This document shows positions 33,513 through 43,985 of a DNA stretch of 64,000 nucleotides, piece after piece. Numbering within the stretch: the stretch's first letter is position 1; each line of letters opens with the position of its first letter. The notes under the pieces were generated by a model. That model was not told the DNA's origin. It saw only the letters and a program-made list of their open reading frames with translations, and did not search any database. Source of the stretch: Euclidia mi (taxonomy: Eukaryota > Arthropoda > Insecta > Lepidoptera > Erebidae); NCBI GenBank assembly GCA_944739405.2, contig OX123192.2:47358486-47422485 (forward strand), read 5' to 3'. The translations under genes and the position numbers were made by a program.

Positions 33513-36047
33513 CTAATCGGTTGGTAGACGTGACAATGTTGCAACCGCTCTCCTCAGAATCGAACCGTCCACCAAGACCTCAGCAAATCGGGGAACTCCA
33601 TCAGCCCCAGTTACCAAATGAAGGATGCGCCCCCTGCGCCATCTGAGTGGCGGAAGGTTAGCCTCCTTGATCAAAACGAGGTCACCAATCTTGGGTGGAT
33701 CGGTCTTGTCGGTCCACTTAACGCGTTGCTGGAGTACGTGCAAATATTCCAAGTTCCAGCGTTTCCAAAAGCTCTGAGTAATCTGGCGTACCAATTCAAA
33801 ACGCGAGAGACGACCAGGTCTCGTATCAATATAGGGGTACTCAGGCAAGGCGACAAGTGGGCGACCAATCAAAAAATGGCCCGGCGTAAAGCATAGCGTA
33901 GGCGTCAAGCATCCGCGCGAGGCACAATCAGCGGGGTTGAGCTCACCTGGCACGTGTCTCCAAACAAGTTTGACTTCGGATTTCTGGATTTGGGAAACGC
34001 GATTAGCGACAAATACCTCCAAAGTGTGGACAGAAGCCTTCAACCAACAAAGAACAATTTGGCTGTCTGTCCAGGCGTAGGTCCCATTAATGCAAATGCT
34101 TTTACCCAAAGTACTGGACACGTGGTTCAATAAGCGTACAAGTAGAGCTGCTCCCGAGAGCTCCAATTTCGGAATGGTCAGAGATGTCCGAAGGGGTGCC
34201 ACCTTGCTCTTTGCCATGATCAGGGAAACCCTCACCTGACCTGAGGCACTAACTGTGCGCAAGTACACCACGGCGGCGTGACCACGTTCCGAGGCATCAC
34301 AAAACCCGTGAAGGGTGGCCTTGTACTTCCCGGGAGGAAGGATGGGACGAGGCAAGGAGATCTCGTTGACGGCAGGAAGTGAGGATACAAAGGAGGTCCA
34401 TTCCTCAACAAGAGTGCCGTGCAGAGGTTCGTCCCAGGTCAATCCTGCTGTCCAAAGCTTCTGCAAGAAGCATTTTGCCCAAAATATAATTAGACAGATC
34501 CAACCGTTCGGATCAAAGGTTCTGGCGACAGTAGACAATACGAGACGTTTAGTCCAAGAACACGGCAATTTCAAGTCTACGTTATATGTAAAGATGTCTT
34601 GGACTGGTCTGTACTGAACGCCGAGAACAGCCATCATGGCGGGGTTGTCAACAATCTCAAATAGATGTGGATCTTGCTGATGATCCTCTGGCAAGCCTTC
34701 CAAAAGCGCTGGCGAGTTGGAAATCCATTTGCGCAACTCATAACCAGCGGAGGCCAAAATACCTATCAATTCGTCCCGCAGGAGGATCGCCTCGTCCGCT
34801 GTGGAGGCGCCCGAGCAAATGTCATCGACGTAAATATCGTCCTTCAAGATGGCGGAGGCTCGTGGGAAACGTAAGCCTTCGCGGTCTGCGAGCTCCCAAA
34901 GAGAACGTATTGCCAAGTAGGGGCTTGACCTTAACCCGTACGTATTTGTATTGAGCTCGTAGACGACCATGGGATCGCGAGGAGACTCTCTCCAAAGGAT
35001 CAGCTGGAAGCGACGGTCATCAGGGTGGATAATCGTCTGCCTGAACATCATTTTTATGTCGGCCACAAAGACAACCTGATGTCGTCGGAAGCTCGTGATG
35101 ACGTCACAAAGGTCCTTGACCAACTTGGGACCAGAATGCAAGCACTGGTTCAAGGATACGCCTGTTGAAGTCTGCGCAGAACCATCAAACACTGTGCGCA
35201 GCTTGCCAGTCGATGGCTTCAATACCGCATGATGCGGGAGAAAGTAATGCTCCACCGAACGCCAATCCAAACCTGACACTGACATGTATCCCAATTGTTC
35301 ATATTCTCTCATGAACTCAATATACTTCTGTCTGAGCTCCGGATCACGACCCATGCGACGCTCCATAGCCAACAATCTCTTTTCGGCTAAAGGTCGTGAC
35401 TCACCAAGCGGAGGCCGAACAGACAGGAAGGGTAGCCTCGTAATAATCCGACCAGAACGGAGTCGACCAGTGTTGTTCTGGAAGAACAGCTCGCACTCCT
35501 CATGTTCTGGATTCAAACGGGCAACTTGAGGGGGCTCCTCTACCTCCCAAAACCTCTGAACCGCATCAGAGAGAGCGGAGCCTACAGCTAACAAATTGTC
35601 AAGTTCAGGTGGAGGGGGGTCCCTAGGTACAGGTCCCATCAAGGCAAATCCAAATATGGTCGGGATGGCAGTCAAACCATTTGGCACCAAGACCCTTTTC
35701 CCACCAATCAAAATTCCACCGAGGACATCAGAGCCAATCAACAAGTCGATTTGTCCCGGTGCGTCAAATTTGGGGTCCGCCAGTTCCAATCCCGATGTCA
35801 AATTCACCACAGCAGCAGGTAGCTGCTTCTGTGGATGCATACCCAAAATATTCTTCAACACAATAGCCGAGGTTTTAATCCTCGGGTGTGAAGATTCAAC
35901 AGGGCCAAACAAAACCTTAACTTGCCCTTCAACATTAGAGGCTACGTCCCCTATGCCCCGTATACAATTTGGAAAAGAGCCCATATTTAATTTAACCTGC
36001 CCTACCAAATAAGTGGAAACAATGCAACCTTGTGAACCTGTGTCCAA
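33513..36047 (-). CDS. BEL/Pao Pol: protease, RT, RNase H, no integrase core
   Basis: 844 residues from the annotated ATG, but the frame is open upstream to the TAG at 36162. The aspartic protease active site is D2-T3-G4-S5. RT motifs include KLRTVFDGS at 282-290, VFVADIKMMFRQ at 327-338 and the catalytic YVDD at 406-409. RNase H-type residues appear in GFCDAS (581-586) and WTDSQIVLCWL (659-669), ending NPADCASRG at 704-712. Normally about 400 or more residues of zinc-binding and DDE integrase follow. Here the chain passes directly, in frame, to LTPTLCFTPGHFLIGRPL and the DUF5641-type C-terminal segment. The junction is near plus coordinate 33910. Such a protein could copy RNA but not integrate it. 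Confidence 0.93.
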   Translation of the reverse strand: MDTGSQGCIVSTYLVGQVKLNMGSFPNCIRGIGDVASNVEGQVKVLFGPVESSHPRIKTSAIVLKNILGMHPQKQLPAAVVNLTSGLELADPKFDAPGQIDLLIGSDVLGGILIGGKRVLVPNGLTAIPTIFGFALMGPVPRDPPPPELDNLLAVGSALSDAVQRFWEVEEPPQVARLNPEHEECELFFQNNTGRLRSGRIITRLPFLSVRPPLGESRPLAEKRLLAMERRMGRDPELRQKYIEFMREYEQLGYMSVSGLDWRSVEHYFLPHHAVLKPSTGKLRTVFDGSAQTSTGVSLNQCLHSGPKLVKDLCDVITSFRRHQVVFVADIKMMFRQTIIHPDDRRFQLILWRESPRDPMVVYELNTNTYGLRSSPYLAIRSLWELADREGLRFPRASAILKDDIYVDDICSGASTADEAILLRDELIGILASAGYELRKWISNSPALLEGLPEDHQQDPHLFEIVDNPAMMAVLGVQYRPVQDIFTYNVDLKLPCSWTKRLVLSTVARTFDPNGWICLIIFWAKCFLQKLWTAGLTWDEPLHGTLVEEWTSFVSSLPAVNEISLPRPILPPGKYKATLHGFCDASERGHAAVVYLRTVSASGQVRVSLIMAKSKVAPLRTSLTIPKLELSGAALLVRLLNHVSSTLGKSICINGTYAWTDSQIVLCWLKASVHTLEVFVANRVSQIQKSEVKLVWRHVPGELNPADCASRGCLTPTLCFTPGHFLIGRPLVALPEYPYIDTRPGRLSRFELVRQITQSFWKRWNLEYLHVLQQRVKWTDKTDPPKIGDLVLIKEANLPPLRWRRGRILHLVTGADGVPRFAEVLVDGSILRRAVATLSRLPTD

Positions 36048-36161
36048 TATAGCACGGACAACAACAGAGGTCCCCGTGGGTCCCCAGACCCTAACAGCAA
36101 CCGTTGGTAGGATAACGGTCTCAATGGGGGAGGTTGGCGTTATAGGGCAGGGGTCAATGAC

Positions 36162-37796
36162 CTATTGTTGCCTGGGCGGCGACCGTTGGCCAGGACCAGG
36201 CAAATCAAAATGGGGGTGCGGCTTGAAGTCCTCAAAGGCGCGATGACTCGATCCGCGCGCCATCTGTGGGGAGTCATAGTGACGCACCCGCCCAAAACGA
36301 GGTGGGCGCGAGTCAAGGCGGGGACGCTCCGCCAAAGGAGGGGAATACCTGGGGCAGCAGTCATGGTGCTGGTGACGCTGAACAGCACATTCAGGTGCGC
36401 GAGAGAGAGGAGGCGTGCGCACGCTACGGTTCTCCAAGCGGGGTGAGCGGCGATCAATTAAGCGAGGCGACTCTCGGCTACGCGCCGGTGAGCCTCGGCT
36501 GCCACCTTCAAAACACCCGCCCGTGCGCGGCGTCGGCTGGTTGGACAAGCGGCCTACCTCTCTGGCATTCATGCAGAGAATGTCCAAATGCTGTCCTCCA
36601 CAGTGAAGACAGGGGCGAGAATTTGGGCAGTCTCGCTGGTAGTGGGACCCCAAACAAGAGAAGCAAAGGCGGCGGGCATTCGCGATGCGCCTACGAGAGG
36701 CGACATGCAGGTCCAAGAATGCCCTACAACTGGCCGTTCTGTGCCCCGTGACCTTGCAGTAGGAGCACTCCACTGGGCTCTGCGTGACTGCAAAGCGAGG
36801 AGGGCGCCGGTCAACACTGGTTCGGGTGTGAACGCGAGCCTGCTCCTTGACCTTGGGCGGCTGCGACTTAGCCGGCGTGTCACCACCGGAGTTGTCCAAG
36901 ACCCGGCACTCATCCTCCAGGAACTTCTCCAGGTCAGCAAAGGGGGGCAGATGGGTCGCGCTATCCCCACCAAAGCGCTGCTCAAAACGCGACCTCAGGT
37001 CGGCAGGCAGCTTTTTCAGTACAATGTGCACCAATAGATAGGACCATTGGTCCACGGGCAGGTCAAGGCACTTAAGTGCGTTGATGGCCACCAAGAGCGG
37101 GTTCAAAAGTTGGGTGCGCAACCCAGAGACCCGGGTGAGCGTCGGCAAACCCAAAATCTGCTCAATGTGCGTGTCGGCGAGGCCACGCTTATTATGGTAC
37201 CTACGGGTAATTAGGTCCCGAGCCGTCAGGTACGCCTCGTCAGACACGGGCAGATGCTGGATGAGGCCCTTAGCCTCCCCATCCAGAACCGACATTAGAT
37301 AGGCCAACTTTTGTGCCGGCCGAAGGTCAGCCCTATCATTGACTAGGCTGTCGAACAAGTTAATGAAGCCCAGGTAGCTTCCTAGGCAGCCATCAAAATG
37401 GGGGAGGTCCAAAGTAGGGAGCCTACTCACCAGCCCCGGTGCTGACCTAGGAAGCTCCTGCTTCAGGCCGGGTTGCCCTTCCCTATCGGCAACTAGTTGT
37501 CTCGCAGTATTGGAGACAGCATCATACAGGTCTAAGACCTGGGCATAGTCTTCGCTGACCTTATTTCGCTGGTCAGCGGTGAAATCATTGATTGACACTT
37601 CAAGACAGCAAGTGCTGAAAGTGCGGAATTGCTGTTCCACACTTGCCAGGCGATCGTCAATCCGCTCGTACCTCTGAAGTAAGGCCTGCTGGCGATCAGG
37701 CCGGTTCACTAAAGCATTGGCCGAGGCAAACCAGCGCAAATCTGATGCAATAGCACCAGCAGCCGCACGCAAGTCCTTGATAGCTGACATAATCAA
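36162..37796 (-). CDS. BEL/Pao Gag
   Basis: 544 residues. Gag assembles the cytoplasmic virus-like particle and packages element RNA. A helical N-terminal part (about 1-110) precedes the DUF1759-type segment LPTLDLPHFDGCLGSYLGF at about 127-145, typical of BEL/Pao Gag. Three zinc knuckles follow: C344-C357 (CSYCKVTGHRTASC), C378-C390 (CFSCLGSHYQRDC) and C396-C408 (CLHCGGQHLDILC), then a basic, proline- and arginine-rich tail. The frame ends at a TAG (36162-36164), and the same frame continues open into pol. The ATG follows about 750 bp of leader. Confidence 0.93.
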   Translation of the reverse strand: MIMSAIKDLRAAAGAIASDLRWFASANALVNRPDRQQALLQRYERIDDRLASVEQQFRTFSTCCLEVSINDFTADQRNKVSEDYAQVLDLYDAVSNTARQLVADREGQPGLKQELPRSAPGLVSRLPTLDLPHFDGCLGSYLGFINLFDSLVNDRADLRPAQKLAYLMSVLDGEAKGLIQHLPVSDEAYLTARDLITRRYHNKRGLADTHIEQILGLPTLTRVSGLRTQLLNPLLVAINALKCLDLPVDQWSYLLVHIVLKKLPADLRSRFEQRFGGDSATHLPPFADLEKFLEDECRVLDNSGGDTPAKSQPPKVKEQARVHTRTSVDRRPPRFAVTQSPVECSYCKVTGHRTASCRAFLDLHVASRRRIANARRLCFSCLGSHYQRDCPNSRPCLHCGGQHLDILCMNAREVGRLSNQPTPRTGGCFEGGSRGSPARSRESPRLIDRRSPRLENRSVRTPPLSRAPECAVQRHQHHDCCPRYSPPLAERPRLDSRPPRFGRVRHYDSPQMARGSSHRAFEDFKPHPHFDLPGPGQRSPPRQQ

Positions 37797-37809
37797 AATT
37801 CAAAAGAGC

Positions 37810-38543
37810 CCGAACAAGCGCTAAATAAAATTAACAATCAAAACTTAATTTTTCTTAATTCTTTGAAACCAACAAAGTATTAGCCTGTTTACTGCAAGTG
37901 CAGGCAAGTGACAGGTATCTACTGTCCAACAAAATTAATAGTTTCAATATATTGAAGAATCAAACACAAAAGTTATCAAAGTTATAACTTATAACAAATT
38001 AAAAGTTGAAACTTCAAATTAATTAATTAGTTATTTGCAACAGACAGACTGGCTGTGTTATTTGAGATATACAATAGTAAGTAAGCACAGAATATGTGTT
38101 ACCTAGCAATATTATCTATATTATAACAAAACAAAGTTTATTAATGTGACCCGCCCAAGTGGCAAGGTCAAGTTTGATTATTACAATGTTTATGAATATA
38201 TGCAATGAACTAAATTTACTAAATTTATTGATACATACAGCTGTTATGTATCCAAACAAACTGGCTTATTAATGCAACAACAAATTTAAGTTAGATTTTT
38301 GAACAATACAAATCAACAATTACTGATTGAGGTTAAGTGACAATGTGTTTCAAATTATCTAGGTCAACTTATACAATTAAATATTATGTATTTTAAACAA
38401 TAACTGACCTGACAAACACTACAATACTGTCTACAAGGTGATAGGATACAAGCTCATACCAATGTGAGTTCAGATAAAATCAACGGCTAAGATACAAGTT
38501 TACAATATAGGCACTTAACCACGCTCATGCTATCAAAAATTTA
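37810..38543 (-). other. BEL/Pao untranslated leader
   Basis: AT-rich DNA between the 5' LTR and the Gag start. No ORF or tandem repeat is seen, and no tRNA complement is recognised next to the LTR. Confidence 0.6.
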
Positions 38544-39147
38544 TGTCTAGAATTACCGTAGCCAGGCAGGAAGGTGTATCAGAAGTGCGCAGTGGAAGAT
38601 GTAATACATCTACCTGACCACGATAGACAATGATCCAGACACAATGCACTGCGTTGCACAGCGAATACAAGTAATCTTAATATTAATGTGTTTCACACTT
38701 ACCCGGTATCCTTGCTGATGTCAGGCTTGAGCTAAATTAGACACATTCATACAAGTATATTGGCCAAAATAAATGAATGAAGTATCTTATACTTAGCTAT
38801 TAAGCTTCAAACGCGACGTTTTCAGGACACGTTGGCACGTGGAAGTCGATACCAGATTCACAATTTTCACAAGTATCAATCAATAGTTCACAATCAATTT
38901 ACCGTTGCCAGCACTAGATCAGGCGGCGTTTAAAGCGGTTTACTCAATTTTGTTCAATTCGCGTTAATTCAAAAGGCGATATTTTACGTACGAGACGACA
39001 ACGTGGTAAAAAATTTTCAACGCGGGAAGAGACCGAAGTGACAGTTCAGTGTGACCATTGTCAGAAATTTTCAATAGACTAAACAAAATGTTACTCAATC
39101 GATCTAATCGATTTGACTTATAATAAAAACTAATTCTATTTCAAACA
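38544..39147 (-). repeat. BEL/Pao 5' LTR
   Basis: 604 bp, TGTTTGAAATAG...GGTAATTCTAGACA on the minus strand. Partner of 32878-33481. Confidence 0.95.
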
Positions 39148-39444
39148 ATTGTAATTTATCTGTTCTCCGCCAAAATATCGCAGGTATTATTAGTAAAAAG
39201 GATTTATTACAGATTACTCTACAGGAACTGTCAACTCAGGGTATGTATATAGACATCTTATGTGTGAGTGAATCCTTTTTGAAACCGGGTGATGAAATTA
39301 ATATTCATTTGAATAACTTTACTCTTGCTTATTCCTTTTCAAGAACCAAACAAAGGAGAGGTGGAGTTTGTATTTTTTGCTGAGACTATATCCATTATAA
39401 AAAATTAAAATTGGTTGCCTGTAAAGTCGGTATACGGGCGAAAG

Positions 39445-39684
39445 TTTTACGTGACAACGACTTTGAGTGGTAAAATAATTTTAATGTGAATATTCATTCG
39501 TATAGTAGGAAGAAGGATGAAAGACGCGTGCCTTTCACTTTTTATGTCTGTCTCTCTCGCTCTTAGGCGGGACGCGTGCCTCTCACTCGCTCTCATTGTG
39601 AGCGCATAACGTGAGCGGAGCGTAACGCAGTTTCTTGAAGTGTCACCCGGCAAACCAATTTATAAGACGTTGTCACGTCAAAAA
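39445..39684 (-). mobile_element. Small non-coding element with inverted ends inside the LINE endonuclease
   Basis: TTTTACGTGACAACGAC at the left is mirrored by GACGTTGTCACGTCAAAA at the right. LINE endonuclease coding sequence stops before it and resumes after it (GATATTTCCACAGAGTTG). The interior is rich in CTCGCTCT and GCGTGCC repeats. Boundaries are uncertain by about 15 bp, and no target duplication is clear. Confidence 0.65.
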
Positions 39685-39785
39685 TAACATTTGTAAATGA
39701 TATTTCCACAGAGTTGTCTTTTGAATGTTGCGGTATAGAAATCCCTCAATACAATTGTATCATACTCTGTATTTACAGAATATCG

Positions 39786-39840
39786 AATTACCGCCCTAAT
39801 ATTTTTCTAACAAAAATATTAGGGCGATAATTCGGTAATT
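39786..39840. repeat. Quasi-palindrome inside the LINE endonuclease
   Basis: GCCCTAATATTTTT (39793-39806) is exactly inverted at 39812-39825 around CTAAC. An outer pair, AATTACCG (39786-39793) and CGGTAATT (39833-39840), adds to it, with about 8 unmatched bases on the right. It interrupts codons just before TIIITGDFNI. Confidence 0.8.
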
Positions 39841-40659
39841 ATAATTGTCAAGGTTACGCCATAGATATAAGAAAACGATAATTATTACTGGCGACTTTAA
39901 CATAGATCTACTAAAACCATGTGAAACAGTCTCTGAATTTCGAAGAATTGTACAAAATTATAACTACAATATTCATATTAACGAACCAACCAGATTAAAT
40001 AGCTGTATAGATCAGATCTTGAGTAACATACCCGTGGCAGCTGCGGGCATATTACTTTTCGAGTTGTCTGATCATAATACTGGTCTATATATTAGTCTAC
40101 CGATAGAAAACAAGACTCCTCCTTCATCATTTATATTTAAGACTAAGAGGGATTTTCACAAAGAAAATATTCAAATATTTCTCAACTGTCTTAGTAAACT
40201 ATCGTGGTCAGATGTATTCTCTGAAAGTGATACTGATCTGGCTTTTGAGATTTTCTACGATAATTTATTGTTATTTTTCAATTTCTCTTTTCCAACATAT
40301 ACTATAAAAATATGTAATAGAACAAAGAAAAAGATCCCATGGCTTACAAAAGGTATAAAAAAATCTTCGCAAACTAAGAGGCGATATAAGAGGCATATAA
40401 TTGGTACAGAATCTAGTAAAGTTGAATATTGTAGATATTACAAAATTAAAAAAAAAATATTATAACTGCTCAAAGATTAAGCAATGAACAATTTATAAGG
40501 AAATCCTTGAATATATGTAAGGCATCATGGAAAGTGATAAATGGCAATATTAAGCCGGACTGTTCTTCTAAAATTATATCACATATTTCACACAATGATA
40601 AATCTGTATCGAATCCTGAAGATATTGCCAACATTTTTAATGATTACTATATTGACATG

Positions 40660-41190
40660 TACAGATAGTACAATACCATACATTACCATTTCTCGCAAAA
40701 CCAAAACTAAATTGGTTAAATGTCTAGTCTTCTCCATATTCAGCTACGGGGCTGAGACTTGGACTTTAAAAAAGGCGGACCACGACCGCTTTGATGCCTT
40801 CGAGATGTGGTGCTGGAGAAAAATGCTCCGAATTCCCTGGACTGCTTTCCGTACAAACCTCTCCATCTTGAGTGAACTGAACATCAAGATCAGACTGTCG
40901 ACTACCTGCATGCTCAGAGTACTGGAGTTCTTTGGCCACATTGCCAGGAAAAATGGCCACAACCTTGAACAGCTCATCGTAACTGGCATTGTTGAGGGCA
41001 AACGACCAAGAGGCCGCAGCCTAAAAAGATGGGCAGATCAGGTCAGATCCACACTGGACGCCCAATTGCACGTCGCACTTCATGACGCTAAGAACCGTCA
41101 CAGATGGCGAGATACCATCCATAATAAGCTAATCCGGCGGGAACTTCACGACCCTCAGTAATGAGGAACACGACTTGAAGAGGAGGAGGA
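40660..41190 (+). mobile_element. 5'-truncated RTE-type retrotransposon tail in the LINE
   Basis: TATTGACATG occurs at 40650-40659 and 41191-41200, a 10-bp target duplication. The insert encodes the C-terminus of an RTE-like protein: YGAETWTLKKADHDRFDAFE, MWCWRKMLRIPW, LEFFGHIARKNGH and GKRPRGRSLKRWADQV, stopping at 41161. The 3' end GAAGAGGAGGAGGA is a short simple-repeat tail as in RTE elements. The frame is open throughout, so the insertion is fairly young. Confidence 0.92.
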
Positions 41191-42991
41191 TATTGACATG
41201 ACAAATATAAACAGTAACGAATTTATAAACTATAATAATAATATACAATCGAATAGTGCTAGTATATTTTTATCCCCAACAAACATAAATGAAGTTCAAA
41301 GGGTAATTGGTTCTCTAAGAGATACATCGGCTGTAGGTTATGATCATTTTCCAACGCGAATTCTAAAAACTTGTAGCAAATTCATAGCTCCGATTCTTAC
41401 GCACATAATCAACTTATCTCTTACCCAAGGTAAATTTCCTCACAAATTAAAAGTAACCGTGATAAAACCGCTACACAAGAAAGGTGATAAACATATAACA
41501 GGCAACTATAGACCAATTGCTTTAATTCCCACTTTGGCTAAAATATTTGAAAAAATTATGCATAGTAGACTGGTATCCTTTTTGAATAATTTTAATATCA
41601 TTTGTCCGCAACAACACGGATTCTTGAAGGGGAAATCTACTACCTTAGTAACGTTCAAGCTTATGAATGAAATAGTAAAGTGTGTAAACGTAAAGACCCC
41701 TGTTACAGCAATTTTTACTGACATGAGTCGGGCATTCGATTTTGTAAAACATGACCTACTGCTGCATAAATGTAATCTGTATGGTATACGCGGTACTGCA
41801 CAAGATTGGCTGAAAAGCTATCTTATTGATAGAGAACAATTTGTTGAAGTCACCAATATTAATTCCAAAAATGAAGAGGTGACTTTTAAATCGAACATGA
41901 GCCAAAATAGACTAGGTGTTCCCCAAGGAACCATACTTGGTCCGCTTCTATTCCTTTTATACATCTATGACCTACCATCTATAACAGAATACCAATCCAT
42001 TTTATATGCAGATGACATTTCAATGATAATACCTAATAATTCTAATTCTAATTATAACGATTTGATAAATGACAATATTAATAAAATAATACAATGGCTA
42101 AGACAAAACAATTTGTGAATATAAATAAAACAAAATATATTCAATTTCATAATAAAGGAGGTAAAAAGCTAGATTTACACTTGAAATACGAAGATCAAAA
42201 TTTAGTGGAGGTCAATGAAGTGTCTTTTCTAGGTATGAAACTAGATCACAATTGTAATTGGAAAGGACAAGTAGAGAATAAATGCAATAAAATTAATAGA
42301 TTTGTCTATGTTTTGTGGTGATTAACAAAAATATGTAACAAAGAAACAGCACTTCGGGCTTATCATGCATTTGTGGTGTCGTCACTAAGATACGGCCTTG
42401 TGCTGTGGGGAAATGCGGTAAACATAAATAGAGTATTCATTGCACAAAAACAGTGTTTGAGAGCCATTTGCAACGTAGCCCCCTGGGTATCCTGTAAGCC
42501 TCTGTTCCAAAGACTTTCTTTATTAACATTGCCAAGTCTTTACATTTTCGAAATATGTGTTTTTGTTAAGAATAATAGCAAATTGTTTAGTCGTAAGAAA
42601 GATGTGCTCCAGTTCCATAACCGATATCCGAACAACCTTGTATTGCCTCCAATAAGGACAGATATATTATGTAGCCGTAATAGTTACGCAATGGCAGTTC
42701 GCATATTCAACCACCTTCCACATGATTCTCGGGACTTACCCACAAATAAATTGAAATCACAATTATTTAAATGGCTTGCTGAAAAATGTTTTTATTCAGT
42801 AAAAGAATACTTAAATTATAAACTTTAAATAATGCCACTGAATGTAACATTAATTATTTATTATTCTATTGTTATTTAATTATGAATGTGTTCAATACTG
42901 TTCAAATAATATAATGTAATACTTTATACCTTTATGTAATAAATTTAAATATTTGTATGCCATGTATAGAAGATGGCAAATGTGCTGGATA

Positions 42992-43198
42992 TCTTAATAT
43001 ATAAAATCCTTGCGTCACTGACTGACTGACAGACACGTTACAGCCCGAAACTATTGGGCGCAGGAAGCTGAAATTTGGCATGTATGTTCCTTGGGGACCG
43101 TAGGGGTGCACTAAGAAGAGATTTCCCGAAATTCCCACGGGATCGGCCAAAACGGGTAAATAAAAAAAAAAGCAGGCGTAGCTGCTGGCGTCCTCTAG
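42992..43198 (+). mobile_element. Short Helitron-like element, copy 2, in the LINE 3' UTR
   Basis: Same termini as 10785-10990 (TCTTAATATATAAAATCC...CTAG), inserted between A and T. The LINE 3' UTR continues on both sides. Confidence 0.88.
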
Positions 43199-43310
43199 TT
43201 ATATAATAATGTAACACCTATGTTTACCACATTTTACAAATAAAAGATTTGATTTGATTTGATTTTATGCATATTTATAAATGTGTAGTGCTGTATGACT
43301 AAAAAGATTT

Positions 43311-43816
43311 TATGTAAAATTTATTAAAGTGATTTAATTGAAACTTTGCATCTTAAAGCTGTTATTTTAGTCCACTTACGCAAATGCATGCGTCAAAGAA
43401 GCTACGATATATCTGTCAGTTGCATGAAAACGTTTTGTATATGCTATGTCTAACTTTATCACACAACAAGATTAATTAATTAGTTGCATCTTTGTCACTA
43501 CTGATTAACAGATAACTACGAAATTATCGTTACACAAACGCAGACGTATAGACAGAACATGCGTCAAGATTTTTCTTGTTGTTTTGACACGCACATATTT
43601 CATTGCCGCAAAAGTTTCGCAGCGGCATGCGAACGCGTAGGTGGACTAATAGCGTAAATCACAGAAAATCAAAAACCGGCGATACGCCGCATTTTATTTA
43701 TAATATGAGTATTGTAAAGAGGTCTGACATAAGTATGTTATTATTAAAGTTTTATTTTATTTCAGTAGTGTAAATAGATATTTGAATTTGACTCATCATC
43801 ATCAACTCTGCACTTG
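43311..43816. other. Unassigned span after the LINE
   Basis: 43270-43310 continues duplication copy B. Beyond that nothing is recognised. Confidence 0.4.
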
Positions 43817-43985
43817 ACTGCCTCCATGGTCCAGTGGATAGCGTATGCGTCTGCAGATCAGGAGGGTTCGATTCCCGGGTCGAGCAAAAGTGTAACTAGG
43901 TTTTCCCGAATTCTCAGTAGCACCACGGAGTCTGGTAACGGCAAGAGGTTCGCTCCCTGTTACGTGGAACTTAAAATTTAAAAAT
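43817..43985 (+). repeat. tRNA-derived SINE, family 2, with clear tRNA head
   Basis: GGTCCAGTGGATAGCG (box A) and GGGTTCGATTCCC (box B) resemble tRNA-Arg. The family-2 body follows (GAATTCTCAGTAG, CACGGAGTCTG, TACGTGGAACTTAAAATTT). Not a functional tRNA: no acceptor-stem partner. Confidence 0.8.

Larger units (their letters stand above)
32878..39147 (-). mobile_element. BEL/Pao LTR retrotransposon, young but integrase-deleted
   Basis: Two 604-bp LTRs (32878-33481 and 38544-39147) have TG...CA ends and one difference that I can find (A/G in CAGAARTGCGC). ATTGT flanks both sides (32873-32877 and 39148-39152), the 5-bp target duplication. The internal region has gag (36162-37796) and pol (33513-36047) in the same frame, separated by one TAG. 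The polypurine run GGGGCGGGTGGA precedes the 3' LTR. No primer site is recognised after the 5' LTR. Near-identical LTRs mean a very recent insertion, yet pol lacks an integrase core, so the copy was probably mobilised in trans. Confidence 0.95.
32559..42828 (+). pseudogene. LINE ORF2 (endonuclease and reverse transcriptase), interrupted
   Basis: The N-terminal piece is 32559-32867. After the BEL/Pao insertion the endonuclease resumes at 39153 (LSVLRQNIAGIISKKD, DILCVSESFL) and continues at 39845 with TIIITGDFNIDLL, an APE-type endonuclease motif. After the RTE insertion the RT proper runs 41198-42118 with KPLHKKGDKHITGNYRPIAL, FTDMSRAFDFV, VPQGTILGPLLF and the catalytic YADD near 42007. The C-terminal segments at 42094-42321 and 42373-42828 include LRYGLVLWG and CKPLFQRLSLLTLPSLYI. 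Besides the three large insertions there are several point breaks (TGA at 39380, frameshift at about 42100, TGA at 42319). Confidence 0.88.
31466..43262 (+). mobile_element. Full-length CR1-group LINE carrying nested insertions
   Basis: TTTTATG flanks the unit (31459-31465 and 43263-43269). The element ends in a (GATTT)n tail at 43245-43262. Subtracting the inserted BEL/Pao (32878-39152 with one duplication copy), inverted-repeat element (39445-39684), RTE piece (40660-41200 with one duplication copy) and Helitron (42992-43198) leaves about 4.5 kb. That holds a leader, ORF1, ORF2 and 3' UTR, the size of a complete CR1-group LINE. RT and C-terminal motifs resemble the Daphne-like branch, a tentative placement. 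Several stops and frameshifts make this copy inactive. Confidence 0.9.

Noticed and set aside
34315..37302. Many plus-strand frames of 60-160 codons
   Set aside because: They are antisense to the BEL/Pao gag and pol genes, whose GC-richness keeps the opposite strand open.
43839..43902. Possible tRNA gene (tRNA-Arg-like)
   Set aside because: Box A and B are present, but the acceptor stem does not pair and a SINE body follows.
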